Part shown: piece after piece, positions 16,105 to 23,909 of the stretch | How the letters are laid out: the number at the start of each line of letters is the position of its first letter | How positions within the stretch are numbered: the first letter of the stretch is position 1 | Assembly (NCBI RefSeq): GCF_000633595.2 | Contig: NZ_JIBU02000025.1 | Location: 1 to 57,357, forward strand | From: Clostridium drakei | GTDB lineage: Bacteria > Bacillota > Clostridia > Clostridiales > Clostridiaceae | DNA: 57,357 bases | Reading direction: 5' to 3' | Position numbers and translations under genes: made by a program | Notes under the pieces: generated by a model | Databases searched by the model: none | Seen by the model: the letters and a program-made list of their open reading frames with translations, nothing else | What the model was told of the DNA's origin: nothing

Positions 16105-17547
16105 TTAATTTTTATTATTTCTAGCTCTACTTTTTTTACTGAGAATTAAGGACAATATAAAACCTATTCCAATTAGTAAAGCTGCAATTGTTATAGAATG
16201 ATTAAAGCCACTATATATTGCATTTACTTGATTACCTGGAGCTGCAGCACCATTTATATTTTTCAGATATATATTTTGATAAGCTGTCATAATACCTACA
16301 AATAAAGCTGAACCTAAAGCACCAGCTATCTGCATTGCAGTATTTACTATAGCAACACCATCGGCTTGATTTTTGCCAGGTAATTCACTAAGTGCAGTGG
16401 TTTGGCTGGTTGACATTGCCATAGATATTCCTATCATTATAGCACAATATATAAGAGTAATTGTGATTATAGGAGTTGATGGTGAAATATGTGATAACAC
16501 AAAAGTAAAAATACACGCTACTGCGAAACCCAATGGAATGATTATATTTCCGCCTATTTTATCATAAATCTTACCAACAAATGGAGTTAATACGCATCCA
16601 AGAAGAATTGGTGGTAATATAGCCATTGCTGATGTAAAAGAGGATGTCTTTAAACCATTTTGCAGTAGTAGTGGTAATATAACATTTATTGAAAAGTTAA
16701 ACATCTGCATTAATATAATAAGTAGTGTACCTATTGCAAATACAGGATGTTTAAATGATCGTATTTCCAATATTGGCTGCTTTAAAGATAATTGGCGTTT
16801 TCCAAAGAAAATTAATGCTATTAGTCCAATTACAAAAATAGCAGCAGTAGATAATAAACTTGAAGTACCAACTGAACTTACAGAATATATAATACCAGCA
16901 AAGCCTATAGTTGATAGTAGTATGGATAAATAATCAATTTTAGGTTTTGTTATTACAGAGATATTTTCTAAATAAATATAACCTCCAATAATACAAATCA
17001 ATAAAATTGGAATTAACAGCATAAATAATGAGTGCCAACTAAAATGCTGAAGAAGTAAACCGGAAACTGTTGGACCAAGTGCAGGTCCCAATGTGATTAT
17101 ACAAACACATAACCCCATTATTGAACCACGCTTTTCTGGTGGAGTTACTACTAAAGCTGAATTCATCATAATAGGTATGAGCATACCAGTACCTAAGGCT
17201 TGAATTATTCTTGAAATTAATAGTGCTGTAAAGGTATTAGAAAATACAGCACATAGTGTTCCAATTAAAAAAATTATCATTGCACTTAAAAATAGTTGTT
17301 TTGTAGTAAAAGTATGAATAAGGAAAGCTGTAACTGGCACAAGAATTCCAACTACTAATACATAACCCGTGGTAAGCCATTGAGCTGTAGTAGCTGTAAT
17401 GTGCATTTCTACCATTAATTTAGGAAATGCCACATTTAGTATTGTTTCATTAAATAGTGCTATAAAGCTTCCAAGCAGTAATACAAACATAATTGCTTTT
17501 GCATTGCATTGCTGTTTTTCTTCTGTATAAATTTGTTTTGCTTCCAT
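16105..17547 (-). CDS. MFS multidrug exporter, DHA2 (EmrB/LmrB) family
   Basis: About 480 residues, 14 membrane helices. Features include NETILNVAFPKLMVE in helix 1, TTGYVLVVGILVPVTAFL, SRIIQALGTGMLIPIM, and GPALGPTVSGLLL (motif C of exporters). The family pumps lincosamides, dyes and other drugs. The ATG at 17547 is used because AAGGAG lies 10 bases before it; earlier in-frame codons are unsupported. A palindromic TetR-type operator at 17574-17589 just upstream is shared with the TetR gene at 18064-18648, which is therefore its likely repressor. Confidence 0.92.
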   Translation of the reverse strand: MEAKQIYTEEKQQCNAKAIMFVLLLGSFIALFNETILNVAFPKLMVEMHITATTAQWLTTGYVLVVGILVPVTAFLIHTFTTKQLFLSAMIIFLIGTLCAVFSNTFTALLISRIIQALGTGMLIPIMMNSALVVTPPEKRGSIMGLCVCIITLGPALGPTVSGLLLQHFSWHSLFMLLIPILLICIIGGYIYLENISVITKPKIDYLSILLSTIGFAGIIYSVSSVGTSSLLSTAAIFVIGLIALIFFGKRQLSLKQPILEIRSFKHPVFAIGTLLIILMQMFNFSINVILPLLLQNGLKTSSFTSAMAILPPILLGCVLTPFVGKIYDKIGGNIIIPLGFAVACIFTFVLSHISPSTPIITITLIYCAIMIGISMAMSTSQTTALSELPGKNQADGVAIVNTAMQIAGALGSALFVGIMTAYQNIYLKNINGAAAPGNQVNAIYSGFNHSITIAALLIGIGFILSLILSKKSRARNNKN

Positions 17548-17573
17548 AAAATATAATCTCCTTAAATTTTTTC

Positions 17574-17589
17574 TATAGACCAGTCTATA
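17574..17589. promoter_or_regulatory. TetR-type operator before the DHA2 pump
   Basis: TATAGAC-CA-GTCTATA is a perfect inverted repeat. The core AGACCAGTC recurs before the TetR gene at about 18674-18689. Inferred repressor site. Confidence 0.7.
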
Positions 17590-17612
17590 TATTAAGAGCA
17601 TAAATAAGCACT

Positions 17613-17900
17613 TTAAAAATATTGCGGCGCAAGGATGCAGTGGAAGTTTGAATTTTAACTTTTACTCCGTGATATATGATAAGTGTGTCATCACGGCTAA
17701 ATGTTTTAATTATTCTAAAGTTCTAAGTTTTGGAAAGCCTAAGAACTTTGTCAAACTCGGTTCCCTCAAACAGGACTAAAGTTCTAAGGCTTTCCAAAAC
17801 TTAGAACTAAGAATAATAGTAAAACAATTTAGCTAATGTGATGACACACTTATCATATATCACTGCATAAAAGTTAAAATTCAAACTAGCAAGTTCAAGT
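17613..17900. repeat. Palindromic repeat element, complete copy
   Basis: The core 17645-17887 is one imperfect palindrome. Arms of about 105-110 bases share AGTTTGAATTTTAACTTTTA, the GTGATATATGATAAGTGTGT block and AAGTTCTAAGTTTTGGAAAG, around a 28-base loop (17750-17777). The left flank 17613-17644 is also shared with the window-start copy, so the unit extends at least that far. It encodes no protein. It sits between the DHA2 pump and its TetR gene. A MITE-like element or a structured RNA are the two main readings. Confidence 0.8.
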
Positions 17901-18063
17901 GTACGCATCTAATTACATTGTTATAAGCAATTTTTAATATTAGAGCTCCTTAATGAACGGTTGGCTTTTATACACCATATATTCAATGCGGACTCCACTT
18001 AAAAAGTTACGTCGTATTATGCTCATTATATTAAGTCAAAATTTTGTGCTTACCGAAGTTGAG
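17901..18063. other. Intergenic stretch, possible degenerate repeat flank
   Basis: No gene is seen. The piece TTACGTCGTATTATG near 18008-18022 resembles GCGTCGTAATATT in the repeat at 84-99. CCGAAGTTGAGTTA immediately before the TetR stop resembles GAAAGTTGAGTTAG at 107-120, which lies before the methyltransferase stop. It may be a decayed end of the palindromic element. Confidence 0.35.
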
Positions 18064-18648
18064 TTATTTATTCTTTGTGTATGAATTTAATAAAATACCT
18101 ATTTGTTTACTAACTGTCAAGAGTGCATTGGGATTTTTTTCAGTAACTGATATTGTAATAGCTCCTTCAACCATCACTTGTATAAAAAGGCCTAATTCTT
18201 GTGCAGCTTCATTAGAAAATCCACTTTCAATTAACTTTTTAGTATACATATTTTGTATATCTAGAAAAGCTGATTCGCAGGCTTTTCTTAAAGGTTCAAT
18301 TGATAAATAAGTTTCTAAAGCTATGAGACTTAAAGAAATATCTTTTAATTTTCCATCATTCTTTAAATCTTCCATAATATTTTTAATTACAGCTTGTATA
18401 GCTTCAATAGAATTTGAGTATTCATTTAGTGTATTTTGTAATCTTCTTTGAATAGTTTTATTGGTAAGCTTTATAGCTTCTAAAGCCAGTTCTTCTTTTC
18501 CACCTGGAAAATAGTAATATAAAGAACCCTTAGGTGAATCACTTTCCTTTAAAATTTCATTTAATCCTGTAGCATTATATCCTTTAATTTGAAAAAGCAT
18601 TGCTGCTGCTGTGAGTATTTTTTCTCTTGAATCAGTTTTATTTTTCAT
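18064..18648 (-). CDS. TetR family repressor, LmrA/YxaF-like
   Basis: A 194-residue regulator. The N-terminal HTH carries GYNATGLNEILKESDSPKGSLYYYFPGGKEEL, a signature close to the LmrA/YxaF subgroup that controls lincosamide-type efflux pumps. The helical C-terminal domain should bind the inducer. AAAGGA precedes the ATG. Its promoter region holds CGAC-TG-GTCTATA, the same core as the operator before the DHA2 pump. Autoregulation plus control of that pump is the simplest reading, although a palindromic element now separates the two genes. Confidence 0.92.
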   Translation of the reverse strand: MKNKTDSREKILTAAAMLFQIKGYNATGLNEILKESDSPKGSLYYYFPGGKEELALEAIKLTNKTIQRRLQNTLNEYSNSIEAIQAVIKNIMEDLKNDGKLKDISLSLIALETYLSIEPLRKACESAFLDIQNMYTKKLIESGFSNEAAQELGLFIQVMVEGAITISVTEKNPNALLTVSKQIGILLNSYTKNK

Positions 18649-18673
18649 TGAATTAATATCCTTTCTAATAATA

Positions 18674-18689
18674 TAACGACTGGTCTATA
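18674..18689. promoter_or_regulatory. TetR-type operator before the LmrA-like gene
   Basis: TAACGAC-TG-GTCTATA; one half is imperfect. It matches the operator at 17574-17589 in inverted orientation. Confidence 0.6.
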
Positions 18690-18813
18690 TATATTATATA
18701 AATATAATTTGAAAAATGTCAATAGTAAAATGAAATTAAAACATTTTGAAATATTTGTATTATAGTACATTATGTAAAACTATTAATTGAATTGTTGATT
18801 AACATAAATGTGA

Positions 18814-18866
18814 AATAAGCTCCACTGACTATAATTGATTATAGTTGGTGGAGCTTATTTTTTATA
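18814..18866. terminator. Long bidirectional terminator
   Basis: AATAAGCTCCAC...TATAAT pairs with ATTATAGTTGGTGGAGCTTATT in a stem of over 20 bp with one or two mismatches, followed by TTTTTT. It ends the minus-strand redox operon. Confidence 0.8.
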
Positions 18867-18870
18867 AAGT

Positions 18871-19320
18871 TTATTTTTTTAAATTTACTCTTATGGCATA
18901 ACCATTTTTTATTTTATATACTCCTTTTAAGGAAACAACATTTTTATTTAAAGACTTAAAATCAGAAGTATTGTTTTGTGTGTTATATTTTATGGAAAAA
19001 TCATTCCTTCCGTCATTATCAAAATCTATACTTTCAGAAATTACACTAGGTGTGTTTTTACTTGTATAATCAACTTCTACAAAGCCTTCAGATCTATCAG
19101 AAAAAAGTCCTTGAAATACAGGTTTGTGTATTTTTATTTCAGCATCTTTAGAAGCAAGTGTTTTATATACTTCACCTCCAGTAAATAAGGGAGAAACCTT
19201 TAATGAAGTTATATTGACAAACTCTTTGGCTAAGCAGTCATTAGCTATGAAAGTAGCTAGTACTACAAACAAAGATAAAACAGCAGCAAAGTATCCTAAA
19301 AAAGCTTTTAATTTAATCAT
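18871..19320 (-). CDS. Small exported protein with a Ca-binding-like loop, third gene of a redox operon
   Basis: About 149 residues; I do not recognise a named family. One N-terminal membrane segment (FLGYFAAVLSLFVVLATFIA) probably acts as a signal or anchor. The rest is polar and beta-like and would lie outside the membrane. DFDNDGRNDFSI near residue 100 resembles the DxDxDG calcium loop of dockerin, EF-hand-like and FG-GAP repeats. There are almost no cysteines, so it is not a thioredoxin. The ATG at 19320 spaces better from AAGGAAG than the GTG at 19329. It follows the polyferredoxin gene closely and probably works with it. Confidence 0.75.
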   Translation of the reverse strand: MIKLKAFLGYFAAVLSLFVVLATFIANDCLAKEFVNITSLKVSPLFTGGEVYKTLASKDAEIKIHKPVFQGLFSDRSEGFVEVDYTSKNTPSVISESIDFDNDGRNDFSIKYNTQNNTSDFKSLNKNVVSLKGVYKIKNGYAIRVNLKK

Positions 19321-19336
19321 TTCATTCACCTTCCTT

Positions 19337-20512
19337 TTAAAAAAAACTGCCTGTAGTTATAAGCTTTAAAATTCTATATAATCCTTTAACTATTGCTCCA
19401 CCACCAATTGTGAGTGCAAAAATATAGGCAGGGTAAAGAAAAAGGTATCTGGATAAATTAGTTTTTACTCCTATTTTTGTTCCTTTTATATGATAAGATA
19501 CAGCAGAAGAAGGACATATATCTATACATTTTCCGCATTTAGTACAGGTTATTAAAGCCTTTCCATTTGAAAGACTGTTTTCATCTATTGAGTAAGTTGG
19601 ACATTCCCTTACACATTTTTTACAATTTAAACATTTATCCTTATCTATTCTTATCTCAAATATATTTATTTTGTTAAAGAGAGATTGAAAAGCTCCGAAG
19701 GGACAAAATAGTCCACATTGAGTTCTTTTTCTAGTAAGTATAGGAAGTACTATGACCAAAATTAAAAATAAAGAGCAAAAAACTATAGTTTTAATTAACA
19801 CTATTGTGGAAGTTATTTGTTCAGATTCTGTAACTGCTTTAAAAGGACAAAGCCAATCACAGTAAACAGGAGAAAGAGTAGCTGCAGATAATAAAACAAT
19901 GGATATTAAAATAGCAAATGGTAGATAAGCCCATTTTTTGCTTATCTTTAATATTGTTTTTTTGCATAATGAAGAACACCCCTCGTCAAAACCTCCATAA
20001 AAACAAGCCCAACTGCACCAGCCTCGTCCAAAGGCTAAAGTAGCCCCAAGCCAAATAACTATCATACTTGCAATGCTGGCAAATCCAGTTAAAAGAGAAC
20101 CGGGGAAAATTATGGTTTTAGTTAAAGCAGCAGGTATTATGATCATTGGAATTACCATGTGACAAAAAGGAGTTTCTCCATTAATAAAAGTAGATTCATT
20201 ATAGAAAATACTGCCTCTTACTTCTATTAAATTAGTCATAAAGCTCACTGCAAAAAGCAGTGCATAGGTTACAAAAAATATTTTCCTGTATTTATAGGTT
20301 TTCTTTGTGTATACCATAAGAAAAAATAATATGTTTATGAAAATATAAACTATGAAAAGGGAAATTTTCATTAAAGGTTCTTTTGGAAGGGTAGTGCCTC
20401 CGCTCATTAAAACAATACTTAATAGTAACACTGGTATGCAAGCTATTATTGATTTTATTATTTTTTTATTCTTACTTGTTTCTGCTGTCTTTTCAGTTTC
20501 TAAATTATTCAT
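19337..20512 (-). CDS. NapH/MauN-like membrane polyferredoxin
   Basis: A 391-residue membrane protein with about seven helices. Loops contain cysteine groups CSWACFYGGFDEGC, CDWLCPFKAV and CGLFCPFGAF. A soluble tail follows with two classical [4Fe-4S] motifs, CLNCKKCVRECP and CTKCGKCIDICP. This is the NapH/MauN/NosR-C-terminal type of electron carrier, which moves electrons between a membrane donor and a periplasmic or extracellular acceptor. The start overlaps the upstream CcdA-like gene by four bases, so the pair is translationally coupled. No reductase or quinol oxidase is encoded next to it, so donor and acceptor are unknown. Confidence 0.9.
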   Translation of the reverse strand: MNNLETEKTAETSKNKKIIKSIIACIPVLLLSIVLMSGGTTLPKEPLMKISLFIVYIFINILFFLMVYTKKTYKYRKIFFVTYALLFAVSFMTNLIEVRGSIFYNESTFINGETPFCHMVIPMIIIPAALTKTIIFPGSLLTGFASIASMIVIWLGATLAFGRGWCSWACFYGGFDEGCSSLCKKTILKISKKWAYLPFAILISIVLLSAATLSPVYCDWLCPFKAVTESEQITSTIVLIKTIVFCSLFLILVIVLPILTRKRTQCGLFCPFGAFQSLFNKINIFEIRIDKDKCLNCKKCVRECPTYSIDENSLSNGKALITCTKCGKCIDICPSSAVSYHIKGTKIGVKTNLSRYLFLYPAYIFALTIGGGAIVKGLYRILKLITTGSFF

Positions 20513-21144
20513 TTTAAAATCATCTCCCTAAAAAGCATTATAATTCCTGAATACATATAAAACACTCCAATTACTAAAGAGCACATTTGACCTACTAATT
20601 TAATTTGTTTTCCTTTTAAGACACCTATAAAAGGAAGTGGCATAAAGTAAATAGCAGTGCCTATAAAAAAGGCAGCAAAGTATAAAATACTGCTTATAAC
20701 ATTGGAAAAGAAAGCAGCATCAGAGAAAGCTAAAATAAATGGTGGACATACATTTATGCCAGTTAAAAATCCTAAAAGTAGTATAGTTGCAAAGTTTTTT
20801 TCCTTATTTGAGTTATTAAAAAACTTACTAAAATATTTAATATTGCAGACTCTATGAGACTTTGAAAATGTGTAAATTATAAGAGTAAATGATAAAAATA
20901 TATAAGATATAGCAAATATAAATTCTTTATAGTGTGATTGTTTTATTATAAAGTTTCCTGTAATCCACGCTAAAAGAGCAAATAATACATAACCAAGAAG
21001 TCTTCCTAACATAAATTTTGATAAACAAATAAAATTCCATTTTGTCTTTTTATTTTCACTTAAAATATATGGAACAAATACGGGAATACAGGAAGCAAGA
21101 CAATACCCCCCACTTGAAAGTCCTAAAATAAATCCTTTCAGCAT
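20509..21144 (-). CDS. Six-helix CcdA/DsbD-TauE/SafE (UreH-like) membrane protein
   Basis: A 211-residue protein with six membrane helices. The first helix has LGLSSGGYCLASCIPVF and the fourth region has GFLTGINVCPPF. Paired conserved cysteines next to proline in two symmetric halves are typical of the DsbD/CcdA-like branch (annotated as sulfite exporter TauE/SafE or UreH-like). Such proteins pass electrons across the membrane by thiol-disulfide exchange. AAGGAGG precedes the ATG. It leads a three-gene operon with the polyferredoxin and a small exported protein. Pure transport of an anion is the alternative. Confidence 0.85.
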   Translation of the reverse strand: MLKGFILGLSSGGYCLASCIPVFVPYILSENKKTKWNFICLSKFMLGRLLGYVLFALLAWITGNFIIKQSHYKEFIFAISYIFLSFTLIIYTFSKSHRVCNIKYFSKFFNNSNKEKNFATILLLGFLTGINVCPPFILAFSDAAFFSNVISSILYFAAFFIGTAIYFMPLPFIGVLKGKQIKLVGQMCSLVIGVFYMYSGIIMLFREMILK

Positions 21145-21256
21145 ATATAAAGTACCTCCTTTTCTCTATAATCCCATTGTAGTTAATTTTATGAACATAA
21201 ACTATAGATTGCTTTTAACATGCAATATTGAGTATGTAAGATGCATTAAAATAAAT

Positions 21257-21289
21257 CTTAAGGTTTTCTTAAGGTTTCCTTTAACATTT
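21257..21289 (+). promoter_or_regulatory. Three 11-bp direct repeats before the DUF4003-like gene
   Basis: CTTAAGGTTTT, CTTAAGGTTTC and CTTTAACATTT follow each other at 11-base steps, the spacing used by OmpR/PhoB-type regulators. An A+T-rich -10-like region (TAATATATATG) follows near 21305. Similar 11-base-spaced TTAAG repeats lie at 22575-22596. Confidence 0.5.
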
Positions 21290-21375
21290 TTTGAATATTT
21301 TTTTTTAATATATATGTACAAGGTAAATATTTTAAGTGATAATAAAATTAAGATGAAATGGCGGAGGAAAATATT

Positions 21376-22374
21376 ATGAATATAGAGATAAAGGAAAAAG
21401 CAAATTTGATGGCAGAAAATTACAAAGAACTTAAAGGAAACTTTAAATGGGATACAGGTATATTAAAACATTTTTGTGCAATGATGCATGCTGTAAGAGG
21501 GGAAAGAGTAAATGCAGATAAAATTAAAGAAATAAAAAATTATATAAAGGAAGAAACAGGATGGACATCTGATTATAGAGGGAATAATTTATTGATTATA
21601 TCTACTCTCTTGAGTTTTGAAGAAAATTATAAAAGCTTTTTTAAGAATATGGTAGAGGTTCATGAAAAAATGAGACAATATGGTTTTAGAAAAAGTGAAT
21701 ATTTGCCACTAGCTACTTATACTATAGTAAAAGATGTACCTGAAGAACAGTGGAATTGTAAACTTCAAAGAATGGATGAGTTTTACAAAGGCATGAAGGA
21801 AAAGCATTTTTGGTTAACTTCTACTGATGATTATGTTTTTGCTGCAGTACTTGCTGCTACAGATTTAGATGTAAAGGAAACTATGGAAAAAGTAGAAGAG
21901 TGTTATAAAGCTTTAAATGAAGAAGGATTTTGGAAGGGAAATGATCTTCAAACATTATCTCATATTATGGCACTTGGGGAAGAGTCTGTTTATGAAAAAT
22001 GTGAAAAAGCAAATTCACTTTATAACAAACTTAAAGATGAAAAATGCAAGCTTAAATATAGTGGACTTGCAACTCTAGGAGTTTTAACTCTTATTGGAGG
22101 AAATGAAAATCAGATAGTTAGAGAAATAAAAGAGGTTAATGATTTTATTTATGAAAAAGATGGTTATGGTATGTGGAGTTTAGATAAATCCATGAGAACT
22201 ATACTTTCAGCTAATTTGGTTTGTGATTTTTATATAGATGAAATGAAAAAGGGAGTACTTAAGGTAGCACTAGCAAATAGTATTAATGCTATTATTATTG
22301 CTCAAGAACAAGCAGCAATTGCAGCTTGCATTGTAGCAAGCACAGCAGCAGCTTCATCATCAAGTTCATCATAA
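21376..22374 (+). CDS. DUF4003-like protein with Ala/Ser-rich tail
   Basis: About 332 residues, resembling the DUF4003 family of Firmicutes; no function is known to me. The sequence is mostly helical with recurrent segments such as YKSFFKNMVEVHEKMRQYGF, EECYKALNEEGFWKGND and LYNKLKDEKCKLKYSG, suggesting a repeat solenoid. The last 35 residues are Ala-rich and end in six serines. No signal peptide is seen, although the Ala-rich stretch could associate with a membrane. GGAGG before the ATG at 21376 sets the start. Tandem 11-bp repeats upstream suggest two-component control. Confidence 0.8.
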   Translation: MNIEIKEKANLMAENYKELKGNFKWDTGILKHFCAMMHAVRGERVNADKIKEIKNYIKEETGWTSDYRGNNLLIISTLLSFEENYKSFFKNMVEVHEKMRQYGFRKSEYLPLATYTIVKDVPEEQWNCKLQRMDEFYKGMKEKHFWLTSTDDYVFAAVLAATDLDVKETMEKVEECYKALNEEGFWKGNDLQTLSHIMALGEESVYEKCEKANSLYNKLKDEKCKLKYSGLATLGVLTLIGGNENQIVREIKEVNDFIYEKDGYGMWSLDKSMRTILSANLVCDFYIDEMKKGVLKVALANSINAIIIAQEQAAIAACIVASTAAASSSSSS

Positions 22375-22502
22375 GTAAATGTAATTATAAAGGTAACTTT
22401 CAACTGTACTCTTATGTCACAATGTGATTTTTATGTTAAATTAAAATTTCGTATGTGCAAAAGTTGAATCATAAAATAATGTATAAAACCTAGTTTAAAA
22501 TT

Positions 22503-22536
22503 ATTAAGGCACGGCTAAAAAGCTGTGCCTTAATCA
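22503..22536 (+). terminator. Terminator after the DUF4003-like gene
   Basis: TTAAGGCACGGCT-AAAA-AGCTGTGCCTTAA gives a 13-bp stem with a G-U pair. The following sequence TCAATGGATTTTAT is only moderately T-rich. Confidence 0.65.
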
Positions 22537-22574
22537 ATGGATTTTATATATGAATTTTAAGGCATTTATAAAAG

Positions 22575-22611
22575 TTTTAAGAAAATCTTAAGGAATACTA
22601 AATTATATTAT
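22575..22611 (+). promoter_or_regulatory. 11-bp TTAAG direct repeats and promoter before the VanZ-RDD gene
   Basis: TTTTAAGAAAA and TCTTAAGGAAT place TTAAG at 22577 and 22588, an 11-base step, followed by TATTAT at 22606-22611. This is similar to the repeat array before the DUF4003-like gene. Confidence 0.45.
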
Positions 22612-22663
22612 AAAAATTAAGCTATATAATTATATATTGTAAGTTATGAGGGGATGTGTTTAA

Positions 22664-23752
22664 ATGTCAGAATATATTATTCCAATAAAGGCAGCAGTAA
22701 TTACTTTTCCAATTTTTGCAGCATTATTTACACTGCCATTTTTGATATATCAATATAGAAAACATGGATATGTCAATTATTACAGAGCATTATTTTTATA
22801 CTCTTTTTTGTTATATTTGATAACAGCATATTATCTTATTATATTGCCACTGCCTAAAACACATGATGTACTGAGTTTACAAAAACCTGGAACTAAGCAC
22901 ACTCAATTAATACCATTTACATTTATACTAGATATTTTAAGAGAAACAAAGGTTCAGATAGCAAAACCTTCAACTTATTTTCATTTATTTAAAGAAAGGG
23001 CTTTTTTACAAGCAGCCTTTAATGGGATTTTGTTATTACCACTTGGAATTTATTTGAACTATTATTTTAAAAAGAGTCTTAAGAAGATTGTATTAATATC
23101 ATTTTGTGTTTCTTTATTTTTTGAACTTACTCAGTTAAGTGCAGTATATGGTTTTTACAATGCACCTTATAGAACTTTTGATGTAGATGATTTGATGTTA
23201 AATACTTTAGGTGGATATCTAGGATATGTTATATCACCAGCATTCATGAAATTATTGCCTAATATTAGTAAGCTGGATGAAAGTGTTCAGCTTGAACAAA
23301 TTACTATTGGTTTTATAAGAAGATTCTTAGCTTTTATATTTGATTGGGGGATTTTTATTATTTTATCAATAATTACATTAGGGCATTTAAAAATATATAT
23401 ATTTGTATTCATCTATTTTATATTGATTACTTATTTTACTAATGGTAGCACTTTTGGAAAATGGATTCTTAGAATAAAGATTACAGGTAAGGATAAAAAA
23501 TTAAAATTTAAAGAGGTATTTATAAGATATGGTGCACTATATTATGGTTTTTTTGGAGTAAATTATATAGTTTTTATTGGTAATATATTAAATCGAAGTA
23601 TATTAAACAGTTGTCTTAATTATATTTTAATGATTTTAGTATTCTTATTAAACTTAGCAGTTATACGAAATGTCACAGTACACTTTTTTTCAAAAGATAA
23701 AAAATTATTTTATGATAAAATGAGTGGGACAAGGTTAATAGTAGCAGATTAA
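22664..23752 (+). CDS. VanZ-like and RDD domain fusion membrane protein
   Basis: A 362-residue membrane protein. The N-terminal ~200 residues match the VanZ-like fold: four or five helices with FNGILLLPLGIYLNYYF, SLFFELTQL and FDVDDLMLNTLGGYLGY. The C-terminal ~150 residues look like an RDD domain, with RRFLAFIFDWGIFII, GSTFGKWILRIKI and a late DKMSGTRLI. VanZ proteins are linked to teicoplanin and lipoglycopeptide tolerance and cell-envelope stress. GAGGGGATG precedes the ATG. The possible two-component operator upstream agrees with an envelope-stress role. Confidence 0.88.
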   Translation: MSEYIIPIKAAVITFPIFAALFTLPFLIYQYRKHGYVNYYRALFLYSFLLYLITAYYLIILPLPKTHDVLSLQKPGTKHTQLIPFTFILDILRETKVQIAKPSTYFHLFKERAFLQAAFNGILLLPLGIYLNYYFKKSLKKIVLISFCVSLFFELTQLSAVYGFYNAPYRTFDVDDLMLNTLGGYLGYVISPAFMKLLPNISKLDESVQLEQITIGFIRRFLAFIFDWGIFIILSIITLGHLKIYIFVFIYFILITYFTNGSTFGKWILRIKITGKDKKLKFKEVFIRYGALYYGFFGVNYIVFIGNILNRSILNSCLNYILMILVFLLNLAVIRNVTVHFFSKDKKLFYDKMSGTRLIVAD

Positions 23753-23909
23753 AATAATTATATCCTCATATCAAAATTGTGCTAAATTTGAGCAATATAA
23801 TTCTGGAATTATGCTGTAAATAGAGTTATTATAATACAGGTGCCTTTTATTGGTAACAGCAAAATTATTCTAATGATTAAGTTGAAATTTTAAATGAGGT
23901 GATATAGAA

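Noticed and set aside
21191-21379. 62-codon plus-strand frame before the DUF4003-like gene
   Set aside because: It spans the tandem 11-bp repeats and promoter region and has no ribosome site.
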